From contig NZ_QUOV01000001.1 in assembly GCF_003390395.1 (NCBI RefSeq), forward strand, positions 3,348,001 to 3,412,000: DNA of 64,000 nucleotides. Reading direction: 5' to 3'. A program made the translations under genes and the position numbers. Below are positions 10,477 to 19,143 of this stretch, piece by piece (the first letter of the stretch is position 1; every line of letters begins with the position of its first letter). Source of the DNA: Thalassotalea euphylliae. Lineage in GTDB: Bacteria > Pseudomonadota > Gammaproteobacteria > Enterobacterales > Alteromonadaceae. The notes under the pieces were generated by a model that was not told where the DNA came from, did not search any database, and saw nothing but the letters and a program-made list of their open reading frames with translations.

Positions 10477-12111
10477 CTATTTTAGGCGGAAGTATGCAGC
10501 GCCGTAGGCTGGTAATTCAACTTGCTTTTCATCTGCTTGCACGGCATCGAAACCATGTCCTGATAGTTGCTCAAGCAATTGTACTTGACCCAACTGATAG
10601 CACTGAGCAGCATCTGAAAAATTGAATACCGCAAGTATTTTGTGCCCTTCAAATTCACGAGTAAAAGCTAGCACGTTATCGCTCGCTTCAAGGAATTCAA
10701 TATCACCGTATAGCAATTCGCCCTGTTGCTTGCGCCACGCCATAAAGCCTTGGTAACGGCTTAGCATTGAACCCGCAACACCTTGTTGAGCATCAACGGC
10801 ACTGGCAAGTTGGCTATCAACAACAGGCAACCAAGGTTGCTCAGCATTGGTGAAGCCACCATGCTGTTCATTGGTGTGCCAAGGCATAGGTGTGCGACAA
10901 CCGTCACGACCTTTAAACGTTGGCCAGAAGGTAATGCCGTAAGGATCTTGCAACTGGTCAAAGGTTAGCTCAGCTTCAACCAAACCTAATTCTTCACCTT
11001 GATAACTACACACACTGCCGCGTAGCGAGGCTAACATCGCATTAAACATATTTACCTGAGCAGGATTTGCTTTGGTTTTGTCATGCTTATTCCAACGCGT
11101 TGCGACACGTTGCACATCGTGGTTACCGATTGCCCAGCACGGCCAGCCGTCCACCATATTGGTTTCTAATTCTTCAATGGTGTCGCGGATATACTTCGGC
11201 GAACAATCTTCCGTTAACAGCTCAAAGCTATACGCCATGTGCAAACGCTTGTTACCTTCGGTGTACTCAGCCATGGTTTGCAGTGAATCTTCAGAGGAAA
11301 TTTCACCTAGTGTCACCACACCTGGGTACTTATCCATTAATGCGCGAATTTCTTCCATAAACTCAACATTTTCTGGCTGAGTATTGTTGTAGTAGTGATA
11401 TTGGAAGGCATAAGGGTTGTCTTCACTAAAGCCTCGGCCTTTGCGGTCTTCAATTGCTTTAGCAGGGTTATCGCGAAGCAACTTATCGTGGAAACAGAAG
11501 TTAATCGCATCTAAACGGAAGCCATCAACGCCTTTTTTCAACCAAAATTCGACGTTATCTAACACATGCTTGCGTACTTCAGGGTTGTGGAAGTTAAGAT
11601 CTGGTTGTTCTGTTAAAAAGTTATGCAAGTAGTACTGTTGACGTCTTGGCTCCCACTGCCAAGCTACGCCACCGAAAATCGACAACCAGTTGTTCGGCGG
11701 TGAACCGTCTTGATTGGCGTCAGCCCACACATACCAATCAGCTTTGGCATTGTCTCGACTCTCGCGACTTTCCAAAAACCAAGGGTGCTGATCAGATGTA
11801 TGGCTAAGTACTTGGTCGATAATCACTTTAATATCTTTTGCTTTCGCATCAGCCATTAACTCATCAAAGTCAGCCATGGTGCCAAACATAGGATCAATAT
11901 CACGGTAATCACTTATGTCGTAACCAAAGTCCTTCATTGGTGATTTAAAAAACGGTGAAATCCAAATGGCATCGACACCTAAGCTTTTGATGTAAGGAAG
12001 TTTGGCAATAATACCTTGCAGGTCACCAATGCCATCGTTATTGGCATCCATAAAACTACGAGGATAAATTTGATAGATAACGGCGCCGCGCCACCAAGGT
12101 TGTTGCTGCAT
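10477..12111 (-). CDS. GH13 alpha-glucosidase / oligo-1,6-glucosidase-like, cytoplasmic
   Basis: Hydrolyses short alpha-glucans, probably maltodextrins or isomalto-oligosaccharides, to glucose. It is a 544-residue GH13 protein with the classic start WWRGAVIYQIYPRSF. The catalytic set is visible: nucleophile D201 (DGFRLDAIN), acid/base E270 (TLGEISS) and D332 in GNHD. There is no signal peptide, so it should act in the cytoplasm on imported sugar. It is divergent from the lipoprotein amylase at 12371. The 259-base gap between them holds two copies of the locus operator, so both are probably controlled together. Sequence reading cannot settle alpha-1,4 versus alpha-1,6 preference. Confidence 0.9.
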   Translation of the reverse strand: MQQQPWWRGAVIYQIYPRSFMDANNDGIGDLQGIIAKLPYIKSLGVDAIWISPFFKSPMKDFGYDISDYRDIDPMFGTMADFDELMADAKAKDIKVIIDQVLSHTSDQHPWFLESRESRDNAKADWYVWADANQDGSPPNNWLSIFGGVAWQWEPRRQQYYLHNFLTEQPDLNFHNPEVRKHVLDNVEFWLKKGVDGFRLDAINFCFHDKLLRDNPAKAIEDRKGRGFSEDNPYAFQYHYYNNTQPENVEFMEEIRALMDKYPGVVTLGEISSEDSLQTMAEYTEGNKRLHMAYSFELLTEDCSPKYIRDTIEELETNMVDGWPCWAIGNHDVQRVATRWNKHDKTKANPAQVNMFNAMLASLRGSVCSYQGEELGLVEAELTFDQLQDPYGITFWPTFKGRDGCRTPMPWHTNEQHGGFTNAEQPWLPVVDSQLASAVDAQQGVAGSMLSRYQGFMAWRKQQGELLYGDIEFLEASDNVLAFTREFEGHKILAVFNFSDAAQCYQLGQVQLLEQLSGHGFDAVQADEKQVELPAYGAAYFRLK

Positions 12112-12241
12112 GAGAATCCCATGATGTTTACATTACGCGCTCAGAAGTACAGCTTCCCCCTACCTTCTAGGCTCGCTATAAACAATTGTTAGTTATAGAT
12201 GGTGCTCAGTATCTGGTATCTAGCAAGTGATGTGAACGGCC

Positions 12242-12255
12242 TGCATACGTATGCA
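12242..12255. promoter_or_regulatory. LacI-family-type operator, site 1 (perfect palindrome)
   Basis: TGCATACGTATGCA is a perfect 14-base palindrome with a central CG, typical in form of LacI-family operators. It lies in the divergent gap between the GH13 glucosidase (10477-12111) and the amylase (12371). The same core recurs four more times in this locus. Confidence 0.82.
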
Positions 12256-12280
12256 AGCCAGTGTATGCAACAATATAGTT

Positions 12281-12294
12281 TGCATACGTATGTA
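12281..12294. promoter_or_regulatory. LacI-family-type operator, site 2
   Basis: TGCATACGTATGTA differs from site 1 at one base. Its centre is 39 bases from that of site 1. A TATGCAA half-site lies between them. Paired sites suggest cooperative or looped binding over the divergent promoters. Confidence 0.8.
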
Positions 12295-12370
12295 GTTTGT
12301 TTCCAAACAGGTAATGACGCGATAATTTGACGCTAAAATACAAAATAAATAACAACTAATCGACGCCACT

Positions 12371-14164
12371 ATGATGAAACTTAACAAGCCTCTCGTCCTC
12401 TCAAGCTTGGCCTTGAGCGTAACGCTAGCACTGTCTGCCTGTAACGATTCAACTAACTCGAACGAAAGCGATAATAACACTGCGATTGTTGAGCAAGAAA
12501 ACTCTTCAACGTTAGCGCACTACTTAAACCGCGACATTCAAGATGATGTGTTTTACTTCGTCATGCCGGATCGCTTTTACAACGGTGATACTACTAATGA
12601 CTTGGGCTCCGAGAGCATTGCAATTTCACGTGGCGGCTTTGATAAAACCAGCAAAAGTTACTATCACGGCGGTGACATAAAAGGTTTAACCGACAAAATT
12701 CCCTACCTAAAAGAAATGGGCATTACCGCCATTTGGTTAACCCCTATTCTGCGAAATCAAGCAGTGCAAGGTGATGTGTCAGGTTACCACGGCTATTGGG
12801 TGCTCGATTTCACTGAAATAGACCCACACTTAGGCACAAATGCTGATTTAAAGCGTTTTATCGATACAGCACACGATGAAAACATCAAAGTATTCTTCGA
12901 TATTATTACCAACCACACGGCCGATGTGATCCGCTATAAAGAATGTCATGGTGAAGGCGAAGTTGCCTTTTCTGATGGCGAACAGCAGTGTGAATATAAG
13001 TCATTGGCACAAGTTGCCGCAGGCGATAAGTACACACCGTTTGTGCCCGATGGTATGGAAAATCTAAAAGTGCCAAGCTGGCTAAATGACACTAAGTATT
13101 ATCACAATCAAGGCGATTCTACGTTCCAAGGTGAAAACTCAATTTATGGCGACTTCTTTGGTTTAGACGATATTAATACTGATGATCCAGAGGTAGTAGC
13201 TGGGTTAACAGAAGTATTCAAAGACATTATCACCGAATTCAAGCCTGACGGTTTTAGGATAGACACCGTTAAGCACGTAAACATTGAATTTTGGCAAGCA
13301 TTCTCGCCAGCCCTAGTTGAGCATGCAAAATCGCTAGGTTTGCCCAAGTTCTTTATGTTTGGAGAAGTATTCGATGGTAACCCTGATGTCTTGAGTCGAT
13401 TCACCACCGAGGGAAAAGTGCCATCGGTACTCGATTTTGGCTTTGCGTTTGCAGTTAGAAACGTTTTAGTTGACCAAAAAGGTACAAGTGAATTGGCGAA
13501 TTTATTTGCACAAGATGTTAAATATCGCGATCACGATAGCGACGAAAACCAACTACTTAATTTTGTCGGTAATCATGACTTTGGCCGATTCGCTTGGTAT
13601 TTGCAGCAAAGCGAGCACAACTACCTTGAGGCAGAAAAACTTGCGCGTTTAACCTTAGCCCATCAAATGATGTACTTCCTGCGTGGTATCCCGGTGACCT
13701 ATTACGGTTCAGAGCAAGGCTTTGTTGGTGACGGCGGCAACCATGATTCACGCCAAGATATGATGCCATCGCAAGTGGCGAGTTATAACGATGATGACTT
13801 GTTAGGCACAGATAAAACCACCGCAGATGATAACTTTGACCAAGTGCATCCTTTGTATTTAGCGCTTAAGCAAATGGCAGAAATCTATCAAGCGCATCCG
13901 GTATTGCGCTACGGTCAGCAACAAGTTATTTATAGCAATGACAAGGCTGAGATTTTTGCCGTGACACGCACTTTACCATCGGGCGAGCAATATTTGCTAG
14001 CGTTTAATACTGCCAACGAACATAGCTCAGCAAACCTTTTACTTGGGAATCAAGTTGGTGAGAAAATTTATCAATCTAAAAACACGGAATTCTCGGTGCA
14101 GGGTAATCAAACCACATTAAATATGGCCCCTCTGAGCGTGGCTATTTTCAATATTCACAACTAA
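12371..14164 (+). CDS. GH13 alpha-amylase, predicted outer-membrane lipoprotein
   Basis: Endo-acting or maltodextrin-releasing alpha-amylase of 597 residues. The N-terminus is a lipoprotein signal with lipobox LSAC and C24 as the lipidated cysteine. The next residue is Asn, not Asp, which fits outer-membrane sorting. The GH13 domain runs from about 55 to the end. It has FYFVMPDRFYNGD, YYHGGDIKGL, nucleophile D298 (DGFRIDTVKH), acid/base E332 (FMFGEVFDG) and D403 in GNHD. It probably faces the cell surface or periplasm and feeds the TonB receptor. The start has a tandem ATG-ATG. Two operators lie 75-130 bases upstream. Confidence 0.9.
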   Translation: MMKLNKPLVLSSLALSVTLALSACNDSTNSNESDNNTAIVEQENSSTLAHYLNRDIQDDVFYFVMPDRFYNGDTTNDLGSESIAISRGGFDKTSKSYYHGGDIKGLTDKIPYLKEMGITAIWLTPILRNQAVQGDVSGYHGYWVLDFTEIDPHLGTNADLKRFIDTAHDENIKVFFDIITNHTADVIRYKECHGEGEVAFSDGEQQCEYKSLAQVAAGDKYTPFVPDGMENLKVPSWLNDTKYYHNQGDSTFQGENSIYGDFFGLDDINTDDPEVVAGLTEVFKDIITEFKPDGFRIDTVKHVNIEFWQAFSPALVEHAKSLGLPKFFMFGEVFDGNPDVLSRFTTEGKVPSVLDFGFAFAVRNVLVDQKGTSELANLFAQDVKYRDHDSDENQLLNFVGNHDFGRFAWYLQQSEHNYLEAEKLARLTLAHQMMYFLRGIPVTYYGSEQGFVGDGGNHDSRQDMMPSQVASYNDDDLLGTDKTTADDNFDQVHPLYLALKQMAEIYQAHPVLRYGQQQVIYSNDKAEIFAVTRTLPSGEQYLLAFNTANEHSSANLLLGNQVGEKIYQSKNTEFSVQGNQTTLNMAPLSVAIFNIHN

Positions 14165-14344
14165 AGATAGTCAGTAGACTAAATGTTGCTCGAGAGGCTG
14201 CTTATTAGTACCTCTCCAGCCACTATCAATATCATGTGACCTAATTTTGGTTAGTCGCACATCAACCTAAAAAAGTCTTACAAGAGTAGTAGCAGGTTAA
14301 ACGCAAGCTCAATACTTGAATCAAAACTTTCTTCCATCATATTA

Positions 14345-14412
14345 AAAGAGCTAAACCATTGATTAATATTAAGAACACGTTTAATGTTTAATATTGTTTA
14401 GCCTAGCTCTTT
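14345..14412 (+). other. Long imperfect hairpin upstream of the small lipoprotein gene
   Basis: The outer stem is AAAGAGCT (14345-14352) with AGCTCTTT (14405-14412). Next inward, AAAC pairs with GTTT (14353-14356 / 14396-14399), leaving a five-base bulge. The inner stem is AATATTAA (14365-14372) with TTAATATT (14388-14395). No T-run follows, so it does not look like a terminator. It ends 42 bases before the ATG at 14455. It could be a structured leader or a small repeat element. Confidence 0.5.
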
Positions 14413-14454
14413 AATTAGGCCAAGTGGAAATAAAATTATATAAAGGGAAAGATA

Positions 14455-14994
14455 ATGAAAAACGTAGTTATTGCACTGAGTATGTTAACGTTGACCGCAT
14501 GTTCAACAATGCAGCCCCCTCGATATTCGGTATCCGTGGACAATGTACAAACTCTAAAGAGCTTAACAGAAGTTAAAGGTGAGTTTGTCTCACTTAACGA
14601 ACCAGCGAAATTTAGCTCCAACTGCCGGCTAATGGGACCAATTGAACCAGCAGATGGTTTATCTATTTCACAATTTATTACTAAAGCGTTTAACGATGAA
14701 CTTAAAATGGCTGACAAGTACTCAAAAGATGAGGTCAAAGTCACAGGGGACATTACAAAAATAGAATTCTCATCCATCTCAGGAGTAACCAGCGGGTACT
14801 GGGATATCTCGTTAAACTTAAAATCAACAAACGGTAAAAGCTTGGCAGTGAATAACAAATATTCATTTAAAAGTGGATTCGATGCAATTACAGCATGCAA
14901 TGCAACGGCAGATGCCTTGTCACCTGCGGTGCAAGACTTGATTAAAGCAACCTTGAGTCACCCTGAGTTTACTGACTTGATGAAACACAGCTAA
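14455..14994 (+). CDS. Small lipoprotein of unknown function
   Basis: A 179-residue protein with a clear lipoprotein signal: MKNVVIALSMLTLTACSTMQ, lipobox LTAC, cysteine C16. I recognise no family; the mature part has no obvious catalytic motif. GGGAAAG just upstream supports the ATG at 14455. It stands alone between the amylase and a convergent small outer-membrane protein and lacks the operator motif, so its link to glucan use is not shown. A bidirectional terminator follows. Confidence 0.75.
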   Translation: MKNVVIALSMLTLTACSTMQPPRYSVSVDNVQTLKSLTEVKGEFVSLNEPAKFSSNCRLMGPIEPADGLSISQFITKAFNDELKMADKYSKDEVKVTGDITKIEFSSISGVTSGYWDISLNLKSTNGKSLAVNNKYSFKSGFDAITACNATADALSPAVQDLIKATLSHPEFTDLMKHS

Positions 14995-15063
14995 TCGGCA
15001 TAACGCAATAAAAAACACAGGTTGAATTCTTATAATTAGGCTTTCATCGTGTTTTCGACCTTG

Positions 15064-15089
15064 AAAAGGACGCTAATGCGTCCTTTTTT
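15064..15089. terminator. Bidirectional rho-independent terminator
   Basis: AAAAGGACGC / GCGTCCTTTT stem with TAAT loop and a six-T tail on the plus strand; the leading As serve the minus strand. It lies between the convergent lipoprotein (14455) and outer-membrane protein (15112) genes. Confidence 0.92.
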
Positions 15090-15111
15090 GTGATGTTAAT
15101 TCAGTCAACGC

Positions 15112-15630
15112 TTAAAACTTCATTTGTAAGCTTACTGATAAAACATCTGTATCATCATATTGTTCAAATGATAACTCAACCTTTGCTTTATCGTTAAGTG
15201 CGTAACCTGCTCCAATACCATAGCCAAACTCCCATTCGTCATCAGACACAGAAGTGCTGTCTACAGTTGCCGTACTCTTAACATTGGCGTAGCTTGGAAG
15301 TGCAAAAACATAAGCACTTTCATTAAAGCTGTATTGGCCTTTGAAAGATAAAGCATAGAAAGTATCTAGCTCAACAAAAATACGACCAATATTAGTATCA
15401 ACAGCATCATCTGAGATACCAATACCTGCGCGCAGTTCAGGGACTAGGCTAAATTGTGAATCATCAAATTTATATTCATAAGTTAGTGAGCCATAAACCA
15501 CATCGAATGACAAATCTTCACCAACAGCATCAGCTGAAAAATTAGCAAAGCCGGTTGAAATTCCCCAATTAGCTGAAGCAGTGAAAGATAAAGAAAGGGC
15601 CAAAGCGGCAATAGATGACTTTTTAAACAT
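15112..15630 (-). CDS. Small outer-membrane beta-barrel protein
   Basis: 172 residues with a signal peptide (MFKKSSIAALALSLSFTASA). It has an alternating beta-strand pattern with Asp-rich turns, and a C-terminal strand ending in Phe (SVSLQMKF), the usual assembly signal for outer-membrane barrels. The size fits an eight-stranded barrel of the OmpA/OmpW/OmpX porin-like kind. The function is unknown. AAAAGGAAAT upstream supports the ATG. Its gene is followed by the terminator at 15064-15089. It sits between glucan genes but shows no operator. Confidence 0.75.
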   Translation of the reverse strand: MFKKSSIAALALSLSFTASANWGISTGFANFSADAVGEDLSFDVVYGSLTYEYKFDDSQFSLVPELRAGIGISDDAVDTNIGRIFVELDTFYALSFKGQYSFNESAYVFALPSYANVKSTATVDSTSVSDDEWEFGYGIGAGYALNDKAKVELSFEQYDDTDVLSVSLQMKF

Positions 15631-15819
15631 TATAATTTCCTTTTAAATAATACGTCGCCAACATGGCAACATAAAAATTATTCCTTATTATTCATATCAT
15701 TACAATATAAATTATTTCTGACGTGATCTTGTGAGTACTCTTGAATAACTTCAAATAGAGTTCTAGATTAATTGGCTAGAGCCCTTAGATACATATCCTA
15801 GCCACTAACTATACGCCTT

Positions 15820-17319
15820 TTAAGCTGATAAATTTTCAGCATGAGCTTGAAAATTTAGCGCACATCCGGCCAAAAAGGCCTGAATATCTTTTTCTTGATA
15901 CAAGTCACCCTTGCCCGGCTGGTTTGGGTGTAACGGCGGAAATGCGCCATAGCCTGCCAATAAGCAATGCCATGAGATCTCATCAAAGTGGCTACTAATA
16001 TTTTGTCGTGCAATTTCTTTGGCAATATCGCCTCGGCTATACCAAACGTGAAGAATTTCTTTTAGCGAATCAGAAAGCTTCATATTGTCGCGGTTAGCGC
16101 GCCAATACTCAGTGTCGTTTCTAGTATTCAGTTTATAGTGTGCAACTATGTAATCGCGCACCCGTTCAAATCGCTCTGAAACGAGTTCGTTATATTCTGC
16201 TTGATATTGAGCACTAAACTGCCCTGCTTCAAGTTTTTGCATAAACAGCTCGATACTCACTTGCACAAGGTGCAGTGCTGTTGCTTCAAGTGGTTCAATA
16301 AAGCCTTGTGATAAGCCAAGCGCCAAACAATTATGTGACCAGTGTTGATTCAGTTGCCCGACTTTCATTGTTAAATGCCGAACTTCAACATTGTCATCTA
16401 ACACACCAAGGTGTTGTCGAAATTCCTGCTCGGCTTGCTCCGAGCTAACAAAATCTTGGCTATAGACATAACCATTGCCAAAGCGCTTTGTTAAGGGAAT
16501 TTTCCAACACCAACCCGCCGACAATGCCGTTGATTCTGTTTCAACGGGAATATTAGCAGCCTGCGCTGTCGAATAGGGTGTTTGCAGCACGACAGCGGCA
16601 TCATTGAACAAGTTTTCTTTGTAGGAGTTAAAACCTACCCCTAGTGTTTTTTCCATCAACAACCCAGCAAAGCCGGTGCAATCAACAAAAAAATCAGCGG
16701 AGATAGCTTCCCCTTGGTCTGTCACAAGTGAATGGATATTGCCATTTTCTGCGCGAGTAATGTCAGCGATATGCGCTCGCTGGTAATCAACACCGAGCCC
16801 CTGTGCATACTCGGCTAAAAACTCTCCCAGTAATGCTGAGTTAAAGTGATAACCGTATTCCATTTTAAAGGGGAAGTGAGCCCCTACCTTTGGCCCTTTC
16901 CCTTGACGCGCGAGGACACCATTAAGTAAAAAGTCTTCCGGTTGAATATGCGTATCTAGGCCCATTCGGCGAGTTTGCGCATTCACCATAAAAGCGCGCT
17001 TGGTGAAAGTGTCAACTTGTGCAGGAAATGGGTGGCTATAACTGGTAATACCGGATGCTGGAGACCAATCATTAAAACGAATATTGAGTTTATAAGTTGC
17101 CTGACAACGCGCCATCCACTGGTGCTCTTCAATGCCCAAGATTTCAAAAAAACGTTTCAAGCTAGGCGTAGAGCCCTCACCTACGCCAATAATGCCAACA
17201 TCAGGGGATTCCACTAAGGTCACTTTCACCTTATTGCCCCAGCGCTTGGCAAATAGATTAGCCGCCATCCAGCCCGCAGTGCCGCCCCCTAGAATAACAA
17301 TATTGAATGGCTTATCCAT
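15820..17319 (-). CDS. Flavin-dependent tryptophan-halogenase family protein 1
   Basis: FAD-dependent protein of the tryptophan halogenase family (PrnA/RebH-like). Visible are the FAD-binding GGGTAGW near residue 11, K77 in the YKLNIRF segment aligning with the catalytic lysine of PrnA, the W-x-W-x-x-I-P halogenase motif in SAGWCWKIP, and FIEPLEATALH with the conserved glutamate. The chosen start is the ATG at 17319; GAGGAG lies 11 bases upstream, and an in-frame GTG at 17328 is too close to it. A paralogue lies directly upstream on the same strand. The real substrate is unknown; such genes often sit next to TonB receptors in marine bacteria. Length is about 499 residues. Confidence 0.87.
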   Translation of the reverse strand: MDKPFNIVILGGGTAGWMAANLFAKRWGNKVKVTLVESPDVGIIGVGEGSTPSLKRFFEILGIEEHQWMARCQATYKLNIRFNDWSPASGITSYSHPFPAQVDTFTKRAFMVNAQTRRMGLDTHIQPEDFLLNGVLARQGKGPKVGAHFPFKMEYGYHFNSALLGEFLAEYAQGLGVDYQRAHIADITRAENGNIHSLVTDQGEAISADFFVDCTGFAGLLMEKTLGVGFNSYKENLFNDAAVVLQTPYSTAQAANIPVETESTALSAGWCWKIPLTKRFGNGYVYSQDFVSSEQAEQEFRQHLGVLDDNVEVRHLTMKVGQLNQHWSHNCLALGLSQGFIEPLEATALHLVQVSIELFMQKLEAGQFSAQYQAEYNELVSERFERVRDYIVAHYKLNTRNDTEYWRANRDNMKLSDSLKEILHVWYSRGDIAKEIARQNISSHFDEISWHCLLAGYGAFPPLHPNQPGKGDLYQEKDIQAFLAGCALNFQAHAENLSA

Positions 17320-17400
17320 TGAGTGCACAACTCCTCGCTATTTTGTTAACTACCACTGATTTTCTAACTGACGCTATTTTCCAAGCTGACACTATTTTCC

Positions 17401-18903
17401 CTATTTTCCAAGCTGACAATAGTGAGCTAAAAACTCATCATGCGACGGTAATTTGCTAACAGGATCGGCTTTAATCGCTTTGATTTTCTTCAAAGTCTCT
17501 TCAATGTATTCAAGCGACATACTATTCGCCGTGGGGTGATAATCTTTCGGGATAATGCCTTGGCCTACCATGACCTGAAGCCAAGAGTTTTCCAAGAATA
17601 AGTCGTTTTGATCGCGAAATAGACGACCATTCTCTTGGAACAAAGCAATTTTGTGGCGCAAGCTATCTGGAATTTCCATTGCCCGCATATCACGCCAAAA
17701 CTGGCTATCGGTTCGCTCTGTAACGTGATAATGCAGAATTAAAAAGTCGCGAATTTGCTCAAACTCAACTTTCGATTGTTTATTGTATTCATCAACAATG
17801 TCCGTCGTAATGCCTTGGTGTGGGAACAAGTGCACTAGACGCACAACGGCCGACTGAATCAAATGAATACTGGTGGACTCCAGCGGCTCTAAAAAGCCAC
17901 TAGCAAGGCCAACGGCAATCACATTTTTATGCCATTGTTGATAACGGCGACCGGTTTGAAAGCGAATAAGTTTTGGATCGGCAAGCGGTTTAGTGTCTAA
18001 GTTGCTCATCAAAACATCAGCGGCTTCTTGCGCAGAATAATGGCTGCTCGAGTAAACTAGGCCATTACCGTTTCGATGCTGCAGTGGAATACGCCATTGC
18101 CAGCCAGCACTATGCGCGATTGAACGGGTATAAGGTGCAGTCTTTTCATGTCGCTCTGATGGCACTGCAAGTGCACTATCGCACTGTAACCAATGACTCC
18201 AGTCTTCGTAGCCAGTGCGCAAGGTGTCTTGAATCAGCAAACCTTTAAAACCTGAGCAGTCGATAAACAAGTCGCCTGTCACCTTTTGCCCACTTTTTAA
18301 TACAAGCGCTTGAATATTGCCGCTTTGCTGACATTGAACAACCTGTTCAACCAAGCCTTCCGTGCGAACAACACCCAGCTTTTCACTAAACTTTCGCAAG
18401 TACTGAGCATACAATCCCGCGTCAAAATGATAGGCGTATGGCATATCAATAATGGGGTCTTTAGTTTTAATCTTGGCGAACTTGCCTGCTTCTGCACACA
18501 GGTAATTTAAGTCATATTGCCACAGCTGAGATTCGTCATTTAAACCGCCAGCGCGTTTAAGCAAATGATGAAAATGGCAAAACGCCATGCTTTTGCCAAT
18601 CGCCCCAAATGAGTGGTAGTACTGGTGACCTTGTTGTTTCCAATTTTCGAAACGAATAGCCAGCTTAATGGTTGCTTTGGTTTCCCTTAAAAACTCCGCC
18701 TCGTTAATGCCAAGTACAGAATTAAGCACTTGAATCGGGGGAATCGTGGCTTCACCAACCCCTACTGTGCCTATAGTTTCAGACTCAACGAGTTCAATGG
18801 CAACTGCCTCTCCAAGTAACTTTTTAAGTAAGGCTGCTGAAATCCAGCCTGCGGTGCCACCACCTAAAATGACGACTTTTCGGATGGGTTGAGAATGTAA
18901 CAT
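17401..18903 (-). CDS. Flavin-dependent tryptophan-halogenase family protein 2
   Basis: Paralogue of the downstream gene, with the same motifs: GGGTAGW near the start, IKLAIRFENW (aligned catalytic lysine), SAGWQWRIP (W-x-W-x-x-I-P) and FLEPLESTSIHLI. I chose the ATG at 18903 (MLHSQPIRK), which has GGA seven bases upstream; the alternative ATG pair at 18933-18936 adds 11 residues but has no ribosome site. The gap to the next gene is 81 bases, suggesting one transcript for both. The upstream TonB receptor is separated by a terminator. Family membership is secure. That it halogenates free tryptophan is not implied. Confidence 0.87.
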   Translation of the reverse strand: MLHSQPIRKVVILGGGTAGWISAALLKKLLGEAVAIELVESETIGTVGVGEATIPPIQVLNSVLGINEAEFLRETKATIKLAIRFENWKQQGHQYYHSFGAIGKSMAFCHFHHLLKRAGGLNDESQLWQYDLNYLCAEAGKFAKIKTKDPIIDMPYAYHFDAGLYAQYLRKFSEKLGVVRTEGLVEQVVQCQQSGNIQALVLKSGQKVTGDLFIDCSGFKGLLIQDTLRTGYEDWSHWLQCDSALAVPSERHEKTAPYTRSIAHSAGWQWRIPLQHRNGNGLVYSSSHYSAQEAADVLMSNLDTKPLADPKLIRFQTGRRYQQWHKNVIAVGLASGFLEPLESTSIHLIQSAVVRLVHLFPHQGITTDIVDEYNKQSKVEFEQIRDFLILHYHVTERTDSQFWRDMRAMEIPDSLRHKIALFQENGRLFRDQNDLFLENSWLQVMVGQGIIPKDYHPTANSMSLEYIEETLKKIKAIKADPVSKLPSHDEFLAHYCQLGK

Positions 18904-19087
18904 TGAAGATTCCGCTTTCGTTGAGTTGTTCATCATATATTGAAATTATTTTGTTAGACTGCTTATCGTAATTATTGTTAATAGTTTATTTTTTATCGTT
19001 TTCTCGCTTCTTAGTGTACCCAATTTCACAGTGAAAAAAGTGAGCTTAATCAAAGCAGAAGAGCCAAAGTAAAAGAGCCAAAAACAA

Positions 19088-19119
19088 AAAACCTGCTAAA
19101 TAGCAATTTAGCAGGTTTT
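19088..19119 (-). terminator. Rho-independent terminator after the TonB receptor
   Basis: A 14-base perfect stem (AAAACCTGCTAAAT / ATTTAGCAGGTTTT) with an AGCA loop. A T-rich tract follows on the minus strand. It lies 25 bases after the stop at 19144 and separates the receptor from the halogenase pair. Confidence 0.9.
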
Positions 19120-19143
19120 ATTCGCTAGGTTTACCGCATCAAA

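Noticed and set aside
10380..10625. Open frame on the plus strand over the 3' end of the GH13 gene
   Set aside because: It overlaps the terminator and the antisense of a well-supported enzyme gene; a shadow frame.
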